A stretch of DNA of 64,000 nt from Hymenobacter swuensis DY53 (GTDB lineage Bacteria; Bacteroidota; Bacteroidia; Cytophagales; Hymenobacteraceae): NCBI RefSeq assembly GCF_000576555.1, contig NZ_CP007145.1, forward strand, positions 682,001-746,000, read 5' to 3'. The translations under genes were made by a program, and so were the position numbers. Numbering within the stretch: the first letter of the stretch is position 1; the number at the start of each line of letters is the position of its first letter. The notes under the pieces were generated by a model. That model saw only the letters and a program-made list of their open reading frames with translations. It did no database searches and had not been told where the DNA came from. Below are positions 24,677 through 32,956 of this stretch, piece by piece.

Positions 24677-27109
24677 ATGAAAATATCCCTCGACTGGCTC
24701 CGCACGCTCATTCCTACCGATAAACCCGCCGAGGAGATTGGCAAGCTGCTCACCGGCTCCGGGCTGGAGGTAGAAGGCATTGAGGAGCTGGAAAGTGTGC
24801 CCGGCGGCCTGCGCGGCGTGGTGCTGGGCACCGTACTCACCCGCGAAAAGCACCCCGACGCCGACAAGCTCAGCGTTACTACCGTGGACGTGGGCGACGG
24901 CACCATCCGCCAGATTGTGTGCGGCGCCCCCAACGTAGCCGCCGGCCAGCGCGTGGTAGTGGCCCTCGACGGGGCCGTGCTGCACCCTTCCGAAGGCGAG
25001 CCGTTCAAAATCAAGAAGTCCAAAATCCGGGGCCTGGCCTCCGAGGGCATGATCTGCGCCGAGGACGAAATCGGCTTGGGCCAGTCGCACGCCGGCATTA
25101 TGGTCCTGACCACCGACCTGCCCAACGGTACGCCTGCCGCCGAGTACTTCGGCTTGGGTTCTGATTCGGTATTCGAAATCGGCCTGACCCCGAACCGCGC
25201 CGACGCCGCCTCGCACTACGGCGTGGCCCGCGAGCTGCGCGCCCTGCTGCGCCATCCCTGCCACCTGCCCGATATCAGCGACTTCCACGCCCCGGCGGCG
25301 GCCGCGCCCATCAGCGTAACCATCGAAGACGCCGCCGCGGCCCCGCGCTACGCCGGTTTGCTGCTTGAAAACGTGCAAGTAGGCCCCTCGCCCGAGTGGC
25401 TGCAGCGCCGCCTGCGCAGCATCGGCCTTTCGCCAATCAATAACGTGGTGGATGTGACCAACTTCGTGCTGCACGAGTTGGGCCAGCCCCTACATGCCTT
25501 CGACGCTGACCAGATCAGCGGCAACCAGATACGCGTGAAGCGGGCCGCCGAAGGGGAGAAGTTCACCACCCTCGACGGTACCGAGCGCACTCTGCGCGTT
25601 GAGGACTTAGTTATTGCCGATGCCCACGGCACGCCGATGGCGCTGGCGGGCGTGTTTGGGGGCAAAACCTCAGGCGTGAACGAGGCCACTACCCGCGTGT
25701 TCCTAGAAAGCGCCTACTTCGCGCCGGCCGTGGTGCGCAAAACCGGCCAGACCCACCAGCTCAAAACCGATGCCTCCTTCCGGTTTGAGCGGGGCACCGA
25801 CCCCAATATGGTGCTCATGGGATTGAAGCGGGCAGCTTTGCTGTTGCAGGAAGTGGCTGGCGCCACCGTGGCCGCGCCCGTGGTAGACGAGTACCCCGCG
25901 CACATCGGCCACGCAGCCGTGCGCCTGCGTCTGCCCCGCGTGGAGAAGCTGGTGGGCCAGTTCATTGCCCCCGAGCGCATCCGCCAGATCCTCACCGACC
26001 TCGACATCCTCATCTCGGAAGAGCTGACCGACGAAGCCGGTCACGCCGAGTGGATGCTGTCGGTGCCACCGCATAAAGTGGACGTGACCCGCGAGGCCGA
26101 TGTGATTGAGGAAATCCTGCGCATCTATGGCTACAACCATGTGGCTTTGCGTCCGCATAACTCGGCTTCTTACCTGGCCCAGTTTCCCAACCCCGACCCC
26201 GAAATCATCCGCCAGAATACGGCCCGGCTGCTCAGCGGCCAGGGCTTCTCGGAAATCATTACCAATTCCATCACCAACTCGCTCTACTTCGAGAAGGAAG
26301 GGGAGACGGATGAAACACTGGTGCGCCTGCTCAACTTCAATAGCGCCGAGCTGAACGTGATGCGCCCCAGCCTGCTGCCCAGCGGCCTGGAGGTAATCCG
26401 CCATAACGTGAACCGCCGCCAGCGCGACCTGAAGCTGTACGAGTTCGGCAAAGCCTACCGCCAGAAGGCCGGCGGCCAGTACGAAGAGCACAACAAGCTG
26501 GTCATTTACCTCACCGGCAACACCGCCGCCGAAACCTGGCAGCAGAAGTCGGACAAGAGCAGCTTCCACCAGCTGGCCGGCGCGGTGCAGCAGGTACTAG
26601 CCTCGCTGGGCTTCCCGCAGCCTACTTCGCAGCCGGTGCAGCACCCGTACCTAGCCGGCGGCCTCACGCTGCTGGCCCAAAACCAGCCGGTAGCCCAACT
26701 GGGCGCGGTATCAACGGCCATCCTGAAGCGCCTCGACGTGAGCCAGCCGGTGTGGTACGCCGAGCTGGACTGGGACTGGCTGATGCGCAAGTACAAAAAC
26801 GCGCTAGTAGCCCGCGAATTACCCAAGTTCCCGGAAGTGCGCCGCGACCTGTCGTTGGTGGTTGATAAAACCGTGACCTTCGACCAACTCCAGCAGATTG
26901 CCCGTCGCACCGAGAAGAAACTCCTGCAGCAGGTGAACGTGTTCGACGTGTACGAGGGCGAGAATCTGGGCCAGGGCAAGAAGTCGTACTCCGTAAGCTT
27001 CCTGCTCCAAGACCCCACCCAGACGCTCACCGACCAAGCCATCGACTCCGTGATGAACCGCCTCATCCAGCAGTTCGAGCAGCAGGCCGGCGCTGTAATT
27101 CGCAGGTAA
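24677..27109 (+). CDS. pheT: Phenylalanine--tRNA ligase beta subunit
   Basis: An 810-aa PheT, the non-catalytic subunit that provides editing and tRNA binding to the alpha2-beta2 synthetase. It has the N-terminal tRNA-binding (EMAP-like) domain (about 40-150), B5 and B3/B4 domains (GQTHQLKTDASFRFERGTD is the B3/B4 hallmark) and a C-terminal ferredoxin-like anticodon-binding domain (FPEVRRDLSLVVDKTVTF). Length is normal. pheS is not in the window. It begins after a leader with an inverted repeat. Confidence 0.98.
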   Translation: MKISLDWLRTLIPTDKPAEEIGKLLTGSGLEVEGIEELESVPGGLRGVVLGTVLTREKHPDADKLSVTTVDVGDGTIRQIVCGAPNVAAGQRVVVALDGAVLHPSEGEPFKIKKSKIRGLASEGMICAEDEIGLGQSHAGIMVLTTDLPNGTPAAEYFGLGSDSVFEIGLTPNRADAASHYGVARELRALLRHPCHLPDISDFHAPAAAAPISVTIEDAAAAPRYAGLLLENVQVGPSPEWLQRRLRSIGLSPINNVVDVTNFVLHELGQPLHAFDADQISGNQIRVKRAAEGEKFTTLDGTERTLRVEDLVIADAHGTPMALAGVFGGKTSGVNEATTRVFLESAYFAPAVVRKTGQTHQLKTDASFRFERGTDPNMVLMGLKRAALLLQEVAGATVAAPVVDEYPAHIGHAAVRLRLPRVEKLVGQFIAPERIRQILTDLDILISEELTDEAGHAEWMLSVPPHKVDVTREADVIEEILRIYGYNHVALRPHNSASYLAQFPNPDPEIIRQNTARLLSGQGFSEIITNSITNSLYFEKEGETDETLVRLLNFNSAELNVMRPSLLPSGLEVIRHNVNRRQRDLKLYEFGKAYRQKAGGQYEEHNKLVIYLTGNTAAETWQQKSDKSSFHQLAGAVQQVLASLGFPQPTSQPVQHPYLAGGLTLLAQNQPVAQLGAVSTAILKRLDVSQPVWYAELDWDWLMRKYKNALVARELPKFPEVRRDLSLVVDKTVTFDQLQQIARRTEKKLLQQVNVFDVYEGENLGQGKKSYSVSFLLQDPTQTLTDQAIDSVMNRLIQQFEQQAGAVIRR

Positions 27110-27110
27110 A

Positions 27111-27306
27111 TTGGTTTTTGGTTGGTGGTTTTTGGTTATTGGCTTGCTGACCACAGACTACCGTATGTCATTCCGAGCTTGCCGAGGAATCTCGCGTGCT
27201 GGCGTTTAGGTTACTATTGCAACATCAGCACGCGAGATTCCTCGGCAAGCTTGGAATGACGTGCTGATAAAAAACCACCAACCAAAAACGAATAACCAAA
27301 AACCAA
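27111..27306. repeat. Nested inverted repeats between pheT and the coiled-coil gene
   Basis: An outer repeat (GGTTGGTGGTTTTTGGTT near 27119, complement AACCAAAAACCACCAACC-like near 27271) encloses a GTCATTCCGA-family repeat with arms 27167-27201 and 27226-27260. The inner arms match over about 35 bases with two mismatches. This looks like one repeat family inserted inside another. Confidence 0.85.
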
Positions 27307-27309
27307 AAA

Positions 27310-27606
27310 ATGGCCTCCACCCAGCAGCTTGCGCAACTCGACCGCCTGGAGCGGCAGGTGACGACCTTAGTGACTGCCTATCAGCAGTTGCGCGAGGAGC
27401 TGGCCGATTCGCAAACCACCATTCAGCAGCTGCAGGCCGACGTGCGCGACCGGGAGCGGCAGCTGAAGGATTTCCAGAATCAGGAGAATATCACTAAACT
27501 TGTCAATACCATAGCCGGGGAACCGGCCAATGTCAACGAGCTGAAACTTCGCCTCAACGAATACATCCGAGAAATAGATAAGTGCCTTGCCTATTTGAGG
27601 GAGTAA
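27310..27606 (+). CDS. Coiled-coil protein upstream of zapA, ZapB-like
   Basis: A 98-aa protein whose first 60 residues are a continuous coiled coil (RLERQVTTLVTAYQQLREEL) followed by a short helical tail ending REIDKCLAYLRE. It sits 37 bases before zapA in the same direction. The layout suggests a division-ring partner analogous to ZapB, but family membership cannot be shown from the sequence alone. Confidence 0.7.
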   Translation: MASTQQLAQLDRLERQVTTLVTAYQQLREELADSQTTIQQLQADVRDRERQLKDFQNQENITKLVNTIAGEPANVNELKLRLNEYIREIDKCLAYLRE

Positions 27607-27643
27607 CCACCACCACCCCAACCCCACCGACCACTGGCTGCTG

Positions 27644-27934
27644 ATGTCCGATTTATCCATCAAAATCCGCGTTGCCGACCGGGATTACCCTATGCGGGTA
27701 AGCCCCGAGGACGAGGAACGCCTGCGCCTGGCAGGCCGGCTGCTAAACGAGCGGCTGAAGGAATTTCGGGAACAGTACGGCATTCAGGATAAGCAGGATC
27801 TGCTGGCCATGATTGCATTATCAACAATGGCTGACCGCCTCAAGGTCAGCAAGGAAAAGGACGGAACCGATGCGGCCCTGACCGAGCGCCTCGCGCGCTT
27901 GGACACGCTGTTGTCGGGAATGGTGCTGGTGTAG
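27644..27934 (+). CDS. zapA: Cell division protein ZapA
   Basis: A 96-aa ZapA, which cross-links FtsZ filaments at mid-cell. The N-terminal segment SIKIRVADRDYPMRVSPEDEERLR is the ZapA globular domain, followed by the dimerising coiled coil. Length is typical. The 133 bases to rny contain a possible structured RNA. Confidence 0.9.
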   Translation: MSDLSIKIRVADRDYPMRVSPEDEERLRLAGRLLNERLKEFREQYGIQDKQDLLAMIALSTMADRLKVSKEKDGTDAALTERLARLDTLLSGMVLV

Positions 27935-28040
27935 CCGAGAGCGGCTTGCCGCAACGCGAAGTAGCAGCCCGAGCAGGGCGGGGTAATCGGCCCCGCTGCC
28001 TGCGCGGGCATTGGCGTTTCTACGGAGCTATGGGTTTCTT
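27935..28040 (+). ncRNA. Candidate structured RNA between zapA and rny (6S-like?)
   Basis: A long GC-rich hairpin can form: AACGC (27953-27957) with GCGTT (28014-28018), an asymmetric bubble (9 and 4 bases), GCCCG with CGGGC, GCAGG with CCTGC, and GCGGGG with CCCCGC around a TAATCGG loop. 6S RNA has a rod with a central bubble and is often next to zapA in other phyla, which is why I suggest it. Against this, the element is short and no terminator is visible. It could simply be a zapA 3' hairpin. Confidence 0.3.
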
Positions 28041-28067
28041 CCTTCCTTTAACCCCCCTCTATAGCTC

Positions 28068-29765
28068 ATGTCCGAAACTCTTTATATTGTCCTGGCTGCC
28101 GTGCTTGCCCTTGTGGTGGGCGTGGTACTAGGGCGCCAGCTGGCTGGTAAAGCCCGGCAGGACCATGAAGCCGACGCCAAAGCCCGCGCCCAGCAGCTGC
28201 TGGCCGAGGCCGAAGCCCAGGCCACCCGCACCCGCGACGAGCGGATTCAGCAGTCGAAAGATAAATTCCGCACCCTCAAGCAGGAATTCGAGCAGGAAAG
28301 CCGCCGCCAAAAGCAGGCCCTCGATCAGGAGTTGACCGAGCGCCGGGCCGCCGTGGTGGAGCAGGAGCAGAGCATCAAGCAGCTCAGCCTGACCACCCAG
28401 AAGCAGCTGGAAACCATTCAGCGTAAGGAAAAAGACCTGGATGCCACCCGCGAAAAAGTGGAGCTGCAGGCCCAGCAGCAGCGCGAGAAGCTGGAAGCCC
28501 AGGAGGAAAAGCGCCGCGCTACCCTCGAAAATCAGTTGGCCAAACTGGAGCAGCGCGAGCAGGAAGTAGAGCAGGAGCTGGAGGAAACCCGCCAGAGCCT
28601 CAGCGAGAAAATCCAGCTGGTAACCACCCAGCTCGAAACCATTTCGGGCCTCACGGCCGCCGAAGCCCGCGAGCAGCTGGTGGAAAGCCTCAAGAACGAA
28701 GCCCAGATCCAGGCCAGCTCCTACATCAAGGACGTGGTGGCCCAGGCCAAGCTCACGGCCACTAAGGACGCCAAGAAAGTAGTGCTGGAAACCATTCAGC
28801 GCACCGCCGCCGAGCACGCCATTGAAAACTGCGTGAGCATTTTCAACATCGAGTCGGACGACGTGAAGGGCAAGATCATCGGCCGCGAGGGTCGCAACAT
28901 CCGGGCCCTGGAAGCCGCTACCGGCGTCGAAATCATCGTGGATGATACGCCCGAGGCCATCATCATTTCAGGCTTTGACCCCGTGCGCCGCGAGGTGGCC
29001 CGCCTGAGCCTGCACCTGCTGGTGAAGGACGGCCGGATTCACCCGGCCCGCATCGAGGAGATTGTGGCCAAAACCCGCAAGAACATCGATGAGGAAATCG
29101 TGGAAATCGGGGAGAAAACCATCATCGACCTGGGCATTCACGGCCTGCACCCCGAGCTGATCAAGATGGTGGGCCGTATGCGCTTCCGCAGCTCATACGG
29201 TCAAAACCTGCTCCAGCATAGCCGCGAAGTGGCTAACCTCTGCGCCACCATGGCCGCTGAAATGGGACTTGACGTGAAAAAAGCCAAGCGAGCTGGCCTG
29301 CTCCACGACATCGGGAAAGTAAGCACCGAGGAGCCCGAGCTACCCCACGCCATCCTGGGTATGGAGATGGCCAAGAAGTACAAGGAGCACCCCGACGTGG
29401 TCAACGCCATCGGTGCCCACCACGACGAGATGGAAATGACGGCCATGATTTCGCCCCTGGTGCAGGCCTGCGACGCCATTTCTGGCTCGCGTCCCGGTGC
29501 CCGCCGCGAGATGATGGAGAGCTATATCAAGCGTCTCAAGCAGCTGGAAGAAACCGCCAACGGCTTCAAGGGCGTCAACCAGTGCTTCGCCATCCAGGCC
29601 GGCCGCGAGCTGCGCGTGATGGTAGACGCCGAGAACGTAACCGATGAGCGAGCCCAGGAGTTGAGCTACGAAATCTCGCAGAAAATCGAGAAGGAGATGC
29701 AGTATCCCGGCCAGATCAAAATCACCGTTATCCGCGAAATGCGCGCCGTGGCCTACGCCAAGTAG
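28068..29765 (+). CDS. rny: Ribonuclease Y
   Basis: A 565-aa membrane-anchored endoribonuclease that starts mRNA decay. It has an N-terminal membrane span (about 4-24), a long coiled coil (about 30-210), a KH domain ([19 protein letters not shown]) and an HD domain with GLLHDIGKV and the AIGAHHDE metal site. Order and length are standard for RNase Y. A terminator follows. Confidence 0.97.
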   Translation: MSETLYIVLAAVLALVVGVVLGRQLAGKARQDHEADAKARAQQLLAEAEAQATRTRDERIQQSKDKFRTLKQEFEQESRRQKQALDQELTERRAAVVEQEQSIKQLSLTTQKQLETIQRKEKDLDATREKVELQAQQQREKLEAQEEKRRATLENQLAKLEQREQEVEQELEETRQSLSEKIQLVTTQLETISGLTAAEAREQLVESLKNEAQIQASSYIKDVVAQAKLTATKDAKKVVLETIQRTAAEHAIENCVSIFNIESDDVKGKIIGREGRNIRALEAATGVEIIVDDTPEAIIISGFDPVRREVARLSLHLLVKDGRIHPARIEEIVAKTRKNIDEEIVEIGEKTIIDLGIHGLHPELIKMVGRMRFRSSYGQNLLQHSREVANLCATMAAEMGLDVKKAKRAGLLHDIGKVSTEEPELPHAILGMEMAKKYKEHPDVVNAIGAHHDEMEMTAMISPLVQACDAISGSRPGARREMMESYIKRLKQLEETANGFKGVNQCFAIQAGRELRVMVDAENVTDERAQELSYEISQKIEKEMQYPGQIKITVIREMRAVAYAK

Positions 29766-29784
29766 TACGATACTTCCTCAACGT

Positions 29785-29822
29785 AAAACCGCCCCCGTAG
29801 CTTTGGCTGCGGGGGCGGTTTT
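29785..29822 (+). terminator. Terminator after rny
   Basis: AAAACCGCCCCCG and CGGGGGCGGTTTT form a strong stem 19 bases past the rny stop, with T residues on the 3' side. Confidence 0.88.
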
Positions 29823-29893
29823 GCTATTAGGGCTGCAACGTTTGCGCTGCTTGGCAACTCTGGTTTAGTGAGTACTACTAACAAGGAGAATTT

Positions 29894-30643
29894 ATGGATC
29901 GATTCATACGCTCTATAACTGTATCAGGCAGTGTGATGGTGATACTAACAGGCTGCTCCTTGTATGCCCCATTACAACCCAGTGCCCCGCTAATTCATAT
30001 CAAGGGCGAAGCCGAGGTAGTGGCCAGCGGCTACTTCAGCGGCCGAGTAGAGGGCTCAGCTGCGTACTCACCACTGAAATATGTGGTGGTAAGAGCAGCT
30101 GGGGGCCTGAAAACCAATGGCACTGATTCCCTGTACTACCGCATCCGGCAACTGGAATCTAGCATAGGTACGTACCGTCGTTTGGGCGATGGCTGGCTGC
30201 TAGGAGCCATGATGGGTTATGGCTTGGGTAAGGGCGGCGCACGGTATTATGATGACTTCCAGAAAGCCTTGCCGGATTCTGTTCCGTTGCGCCTGTACCG
30301 TTATAGCTTTCGCAAGCCCCACGTAGAAGCTTACGTCAGCCACCAGTCCCGGTGGACAACTGTTGGAGCAAGTTGCCGCTTTTCGCAGGTACGGTTTGCC
30401 AACTTCACGGATCGGGGTCAGCCAGTGCCATTGCACCGGATGTCTCGCCTGGAGCCGTCAGTCTTTCTGCGGTTGGGTGGGGCTGATGTGCTGCCCTGGC
30501 TGCAAGGACAGGTAGTGCTCAGTCTTTCAATGGCCGCCGGAGGGCGCACGCATTCACCCGACAAGGCTATATATGCCATGAAGATGGAGCCCGCCTTTAC
30601 CTCTTTCGGTTTCGTAATTTACCCGCATCGGTTCAAGGAGTAG
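29894..30643 (+). CDS. Outer-membrane lipoprotein, paralogue 1 of 3
   Basis: A 249-aa lipoprotein (lipobox LTGC, Cys21) preceded by AAGGAG. The mature protein begins CSLYAPLQPSAPLI and continues GEAEVVASGYFSGRVEGSAAYSP. The genes at 32.2 and 36.6 kb share this pattern (short Tyr-x-Pro segment, then a strand-rich region with alternating Gly and aromatic residues), so the three form a local family. The strand pattern suggests a small beta-barrel or lipocalin-like fold. No function is known to me. Confidence 0.8.
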   Translation: MDRFIRSITVSGSVMVILTGCSLYAPLQPSAPLIHIKGEAEVVASGYFSGRVEGSAAYSPLKYVVVRAAGGLKTNGTDSLYYRIRQLESSIGTYRRLGDGWLLGAMMGYGLGKGGARYYDDFQKALPDSVPLRLYRYSFRKPHVEAYVSHQSRWTTVGASCRFSQVRFANFTDRGQPVPLHRMSRLEPSVFLRLGGADVLPWLQGQVVLSLSMAAGGRTHSPDKAIYAMKMEPAFTSFGFVIYPHRFKE

Positions 30644-30648
30644 CTTTC

Positions 30649-32049
30649 CTATGCCGCCTTCACCAGCTTGGCAAACAGATTATTCAGCGCTTCAGCCCAT
30701 GTTGGGTGGGCAAACACGGTATTCTGTAGATCGTCGCAGGTGAGGCCGCCGGCCATGGCCAGCTGAATCATTGACATGATTTCGCCGCCCTGCTCGCAGA
30801 AGATGGTGGCCCCGATGATGTGGCTTTTTTCGTCTACCAGTACCTTCATGAAACCGGTGGTGAAGCCCGTTTCCTGGGCCCGGCCCACTACGCGCACCGG
30901 CATGGTGGCCACGCGGTACTCCAGTTTTTCGTGGCGGGCCTGCTTTTCGCTGAGCCCGATGCGGCCCAGCTGGGGCTGGGTGAACACCACGTAGGGCAGC
31001 GGACGGGCTTTGGCTGAACGGCGCTTGCGGTGCAGAATATTGTCGCGCACCACGCGGTAGTCGTCGTAGGCCAGATGGGTGAACTGGGGGCCGGGATGCA
31101 CATCACCGAGGGCGTAGATACCGCGCACATTGGTCTGCAGCCGCTCATTGACTAGCACGTAGCCTTTCTCGTCGGTTTCTACGCCGGTGGTTTCCAGGCC
31201 CAGGTCGTCGGTGTTGGGCTCCCGGCCCACAGCCACCAGCAGGTGGGAGCCGCGCAGGCGTCGCTCTCCGGCAGACGTGCCGGCCGTGAGGGTGTACTCG
31301 CCGTCGGCGTTGCGCGACACGCGGCGCACCTCGGCTTCCAGCACAAACTCCACGCCGTCGGCTTCCAGCTGCGCACGCATGGCCTGGCATACGTCGTCGT
31401 CTTCGCGCTCCAGCAGGTTCTTGGCGGCGTCGATGATGGTGACGCGGCTGCCGAAGCGGCGAAACATCTGCCCGAACTCCAGCCCGATGTAGCCGCCGCC
31501 CAGAATCAGCAGGTGTTCGGGTAGCTGCTTGAGGTCGAGAATATCCACGTTGGTGAGGAAGCCGCTTTCGGTCAGGCCCTCGATGGGCGGTACGGCAGCC
31601 CGGGTGCCGGTATTGATGAAGATGAGCGGGGCCGTCAGCTCCTGCTCGCCCCCGGTATTCAGCTGCACGTGCAACACACGCGCACTGCGGAAGCGGGCAT
31701 GGCCCATAAACACAGTAATGCCACTCTGCTCTTGGGTGAGATTGTCACGCACCCCGTCACGTTTTTGCTGGATGATGGCATCCTTACGTGCCACAATGGC
31801 GCGAAAATCTGGTTTCGGCGCGCTGGCTTTGACGCCGTAGTCGGCGGCGGTGGCAACCTGGTGGACTCGCTCAGCCGAAGACAGCAGAGCTTTTACCGGC
31901 GAGCAGCCGTAGTTAATGCAGGAGCCACCCAGCAGGTATTTTTCGATGACGGCTACCTTGCGGCCAGCTTTGGCCAACGCCGTGGCCAAGGGGTTGCCCG
32001 CCTGGCCGGAGCCGATAATGAGGACATCAAAACGAGTAGGACGGGGCAT
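30649..32049 (-). CDS. FAD-dependent pyridine nucleotide-disulfide oxidoreductase
   Basis: A 466-aa flavoprotein of the dihydrolipoamide dehydrogenase / mercuric reductase / glutathione reductase group. It has the N-terminal FAD motif GSGQAG, the redox disulfide Cys44 and Cys49 in GGSCINYGCSP, the NAD(P)H-binding motif ILGGGYIGLEFG, the second FAD motif IYALGDV and the C-terminal HPTWAE catalytic His-Glu. The usual Cys-x-Pro-Ser/Thr-Lys is altered to Ser-Pro-Val-Lys. No extra heavy-metal domain or lipoyl partner is nearby, so the substrate is open. Neighbours on both sides are lipoprotein genes. Confidence 0.9.
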   Translation of the reverse strand: MPRPTRFDVLIIGSGQAGNPLATALAKAGRKVAVIEKYLLGGSCINYGCSPVKALLSSAERVHQVATAADYGVKASAPKPDFRAIVARKDAIIQQKRDGVRDNLTQEQSGITVFMGHARFRSARVLHVQLNTGGEQELTAPLIFINTGTRAAVPPIEGLTESGFLTNVDILDLKQLPEHLLILGGGYIGLEFGQMFRRFGSRVTIIDAAKNLLEREDDDVCQAMRAQLEADGVEFVLEAEVRRVSRNADGEYTLTAGTSAGERRLRGSHLLVAVGREPNTDDLGLETTGVETDEKGYVLVNERLQTNVRGIYALGDVHPGPQFTHLAYDDYRVVRDNILHRKRRSAKARPLPYVVFTQPQLGRIGLSEKQARHEKLEYRVATMPVRVVGRAQETGFTTGFMKVLVDEKSHIIGATIFCEQGGEIMSMIQLAMAGGLTCDDLQNTVFAHPTWAEALNNLFAKLVKAA

Positions 32050-32201
32050 ACGATGGGTAAATCAGGCAGCCGGACAGTAAGCCGCACCGGCTATACGGGA
32101 ATTCATCCGGAACCGTCGGGCTAATACTGGCCCGATTGGCCGCTGCACAACGAAACCCGGCTGCCGACGTTCTGAGGCCAACTCCCTACCTTCCGCTGCC
32201 T

Positions 32202-32936
32202 ATGCTGTACCTGCTTCGTCGCGTTGCGTTTCTGCTGTTTCTGCCGCTGCTGGCGGGCTGTTCATCGTTATACTTTCCGCCGCCGCCCCAGGTGCCGCTG
32301 CTCACGCAGAAGGGTGAGTGGAGCGGGGGTATTCATACCAACTTCAGCCAGAACACCGCCGTGCAGGGCGCCTACGCCGTCACCGACCACCTGGGGGTAA
32401 TGGGCTCGGCTTCGTTTCTGCACACCGATAAAAAGAAGCGGGCCGAGGACCATGACTTCGGCGAACTGGGCCTGGGATACTACACCCGTCTGCGCGACTC
32501 CCGCGTGCTGGAAGTGTACGGAGGCTACGGCCTGGGCCGCACCAAGCGGGTGGAGCGTACGCCGGCCGAAGGCATCACCCGCACCCTCGAAGGCAGCCTC
32601 GATAAATACTTCGTGCAGGTCAACTATACCTCCAAGGACAAGAAAACCTACCACGTACTGGGCCGCGACTGGCCCGTGACCTACGGCACGGCCCTGCGCG
32701 CCAGTTACGTCACGCTCACCAATTTCCGTCTCGACGGCCAGGCCCAGGCACCCGAAGACAATGTATTCCTGGAGCCCATCACCTACACCCGCATCAATCT
32801 GGTTGGTCCGCTGGATTTTCAGCTTATCAGCGGCAGCAACTTCGGGCTGCGGCACCGCAAGTTTCTGAAAGCCGCCAACTCTGTGTTTCAGTTCGGGCTG
32901 GTGGTGAACGTGGGTGGGCAACAGGGGGGGAAGTAA
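32202..32936 (+). CDS. Outer-membrane lipoprotein, paralogue 2 of 3
   Basis: A 244-aa lipoprotein with lipobox LAGC (Cys20); the start is at MLYLLRRV since the 22 upstream in-frame codons do not fit a signal sequence. The mature start CSSLYFPPPPQVPLLTQKGEW parallels the neighbours (CSLYAPLQPSAPLI, CTVYAPVQPTMPLL). A strand-rich domain follows (LGLGYYTRLRDSRVLEVYGGYGLG), like an eight-strand outer-membrane barrel. Function unknown. Confidence 0.82.
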   Translation: MLYLLRRVAFLLFLPLLAGCSSLYFPPPPQVPLLTQKGEWSGGIHTNFSQNTAVQGAYAVTDHLGVMGSASFLHTDKKKRAEDHDFGELGLGYYTRLRDSRVLEVYGGYGLGRTKRVERTPAEGITRTLEGSLDKYFVQVNYTSKDKKTYHVLGRDWPVTYGTALRASYVTLTNFRLDGQAQAPEDNVFLEPITYTRINLVGPLDFQLISGSNFGLRHRKFLKAANSVFQFGLVVNVGGQQGGK

Positions 32937-32956
32937 GAAAAAGAGGCGACGGATTG

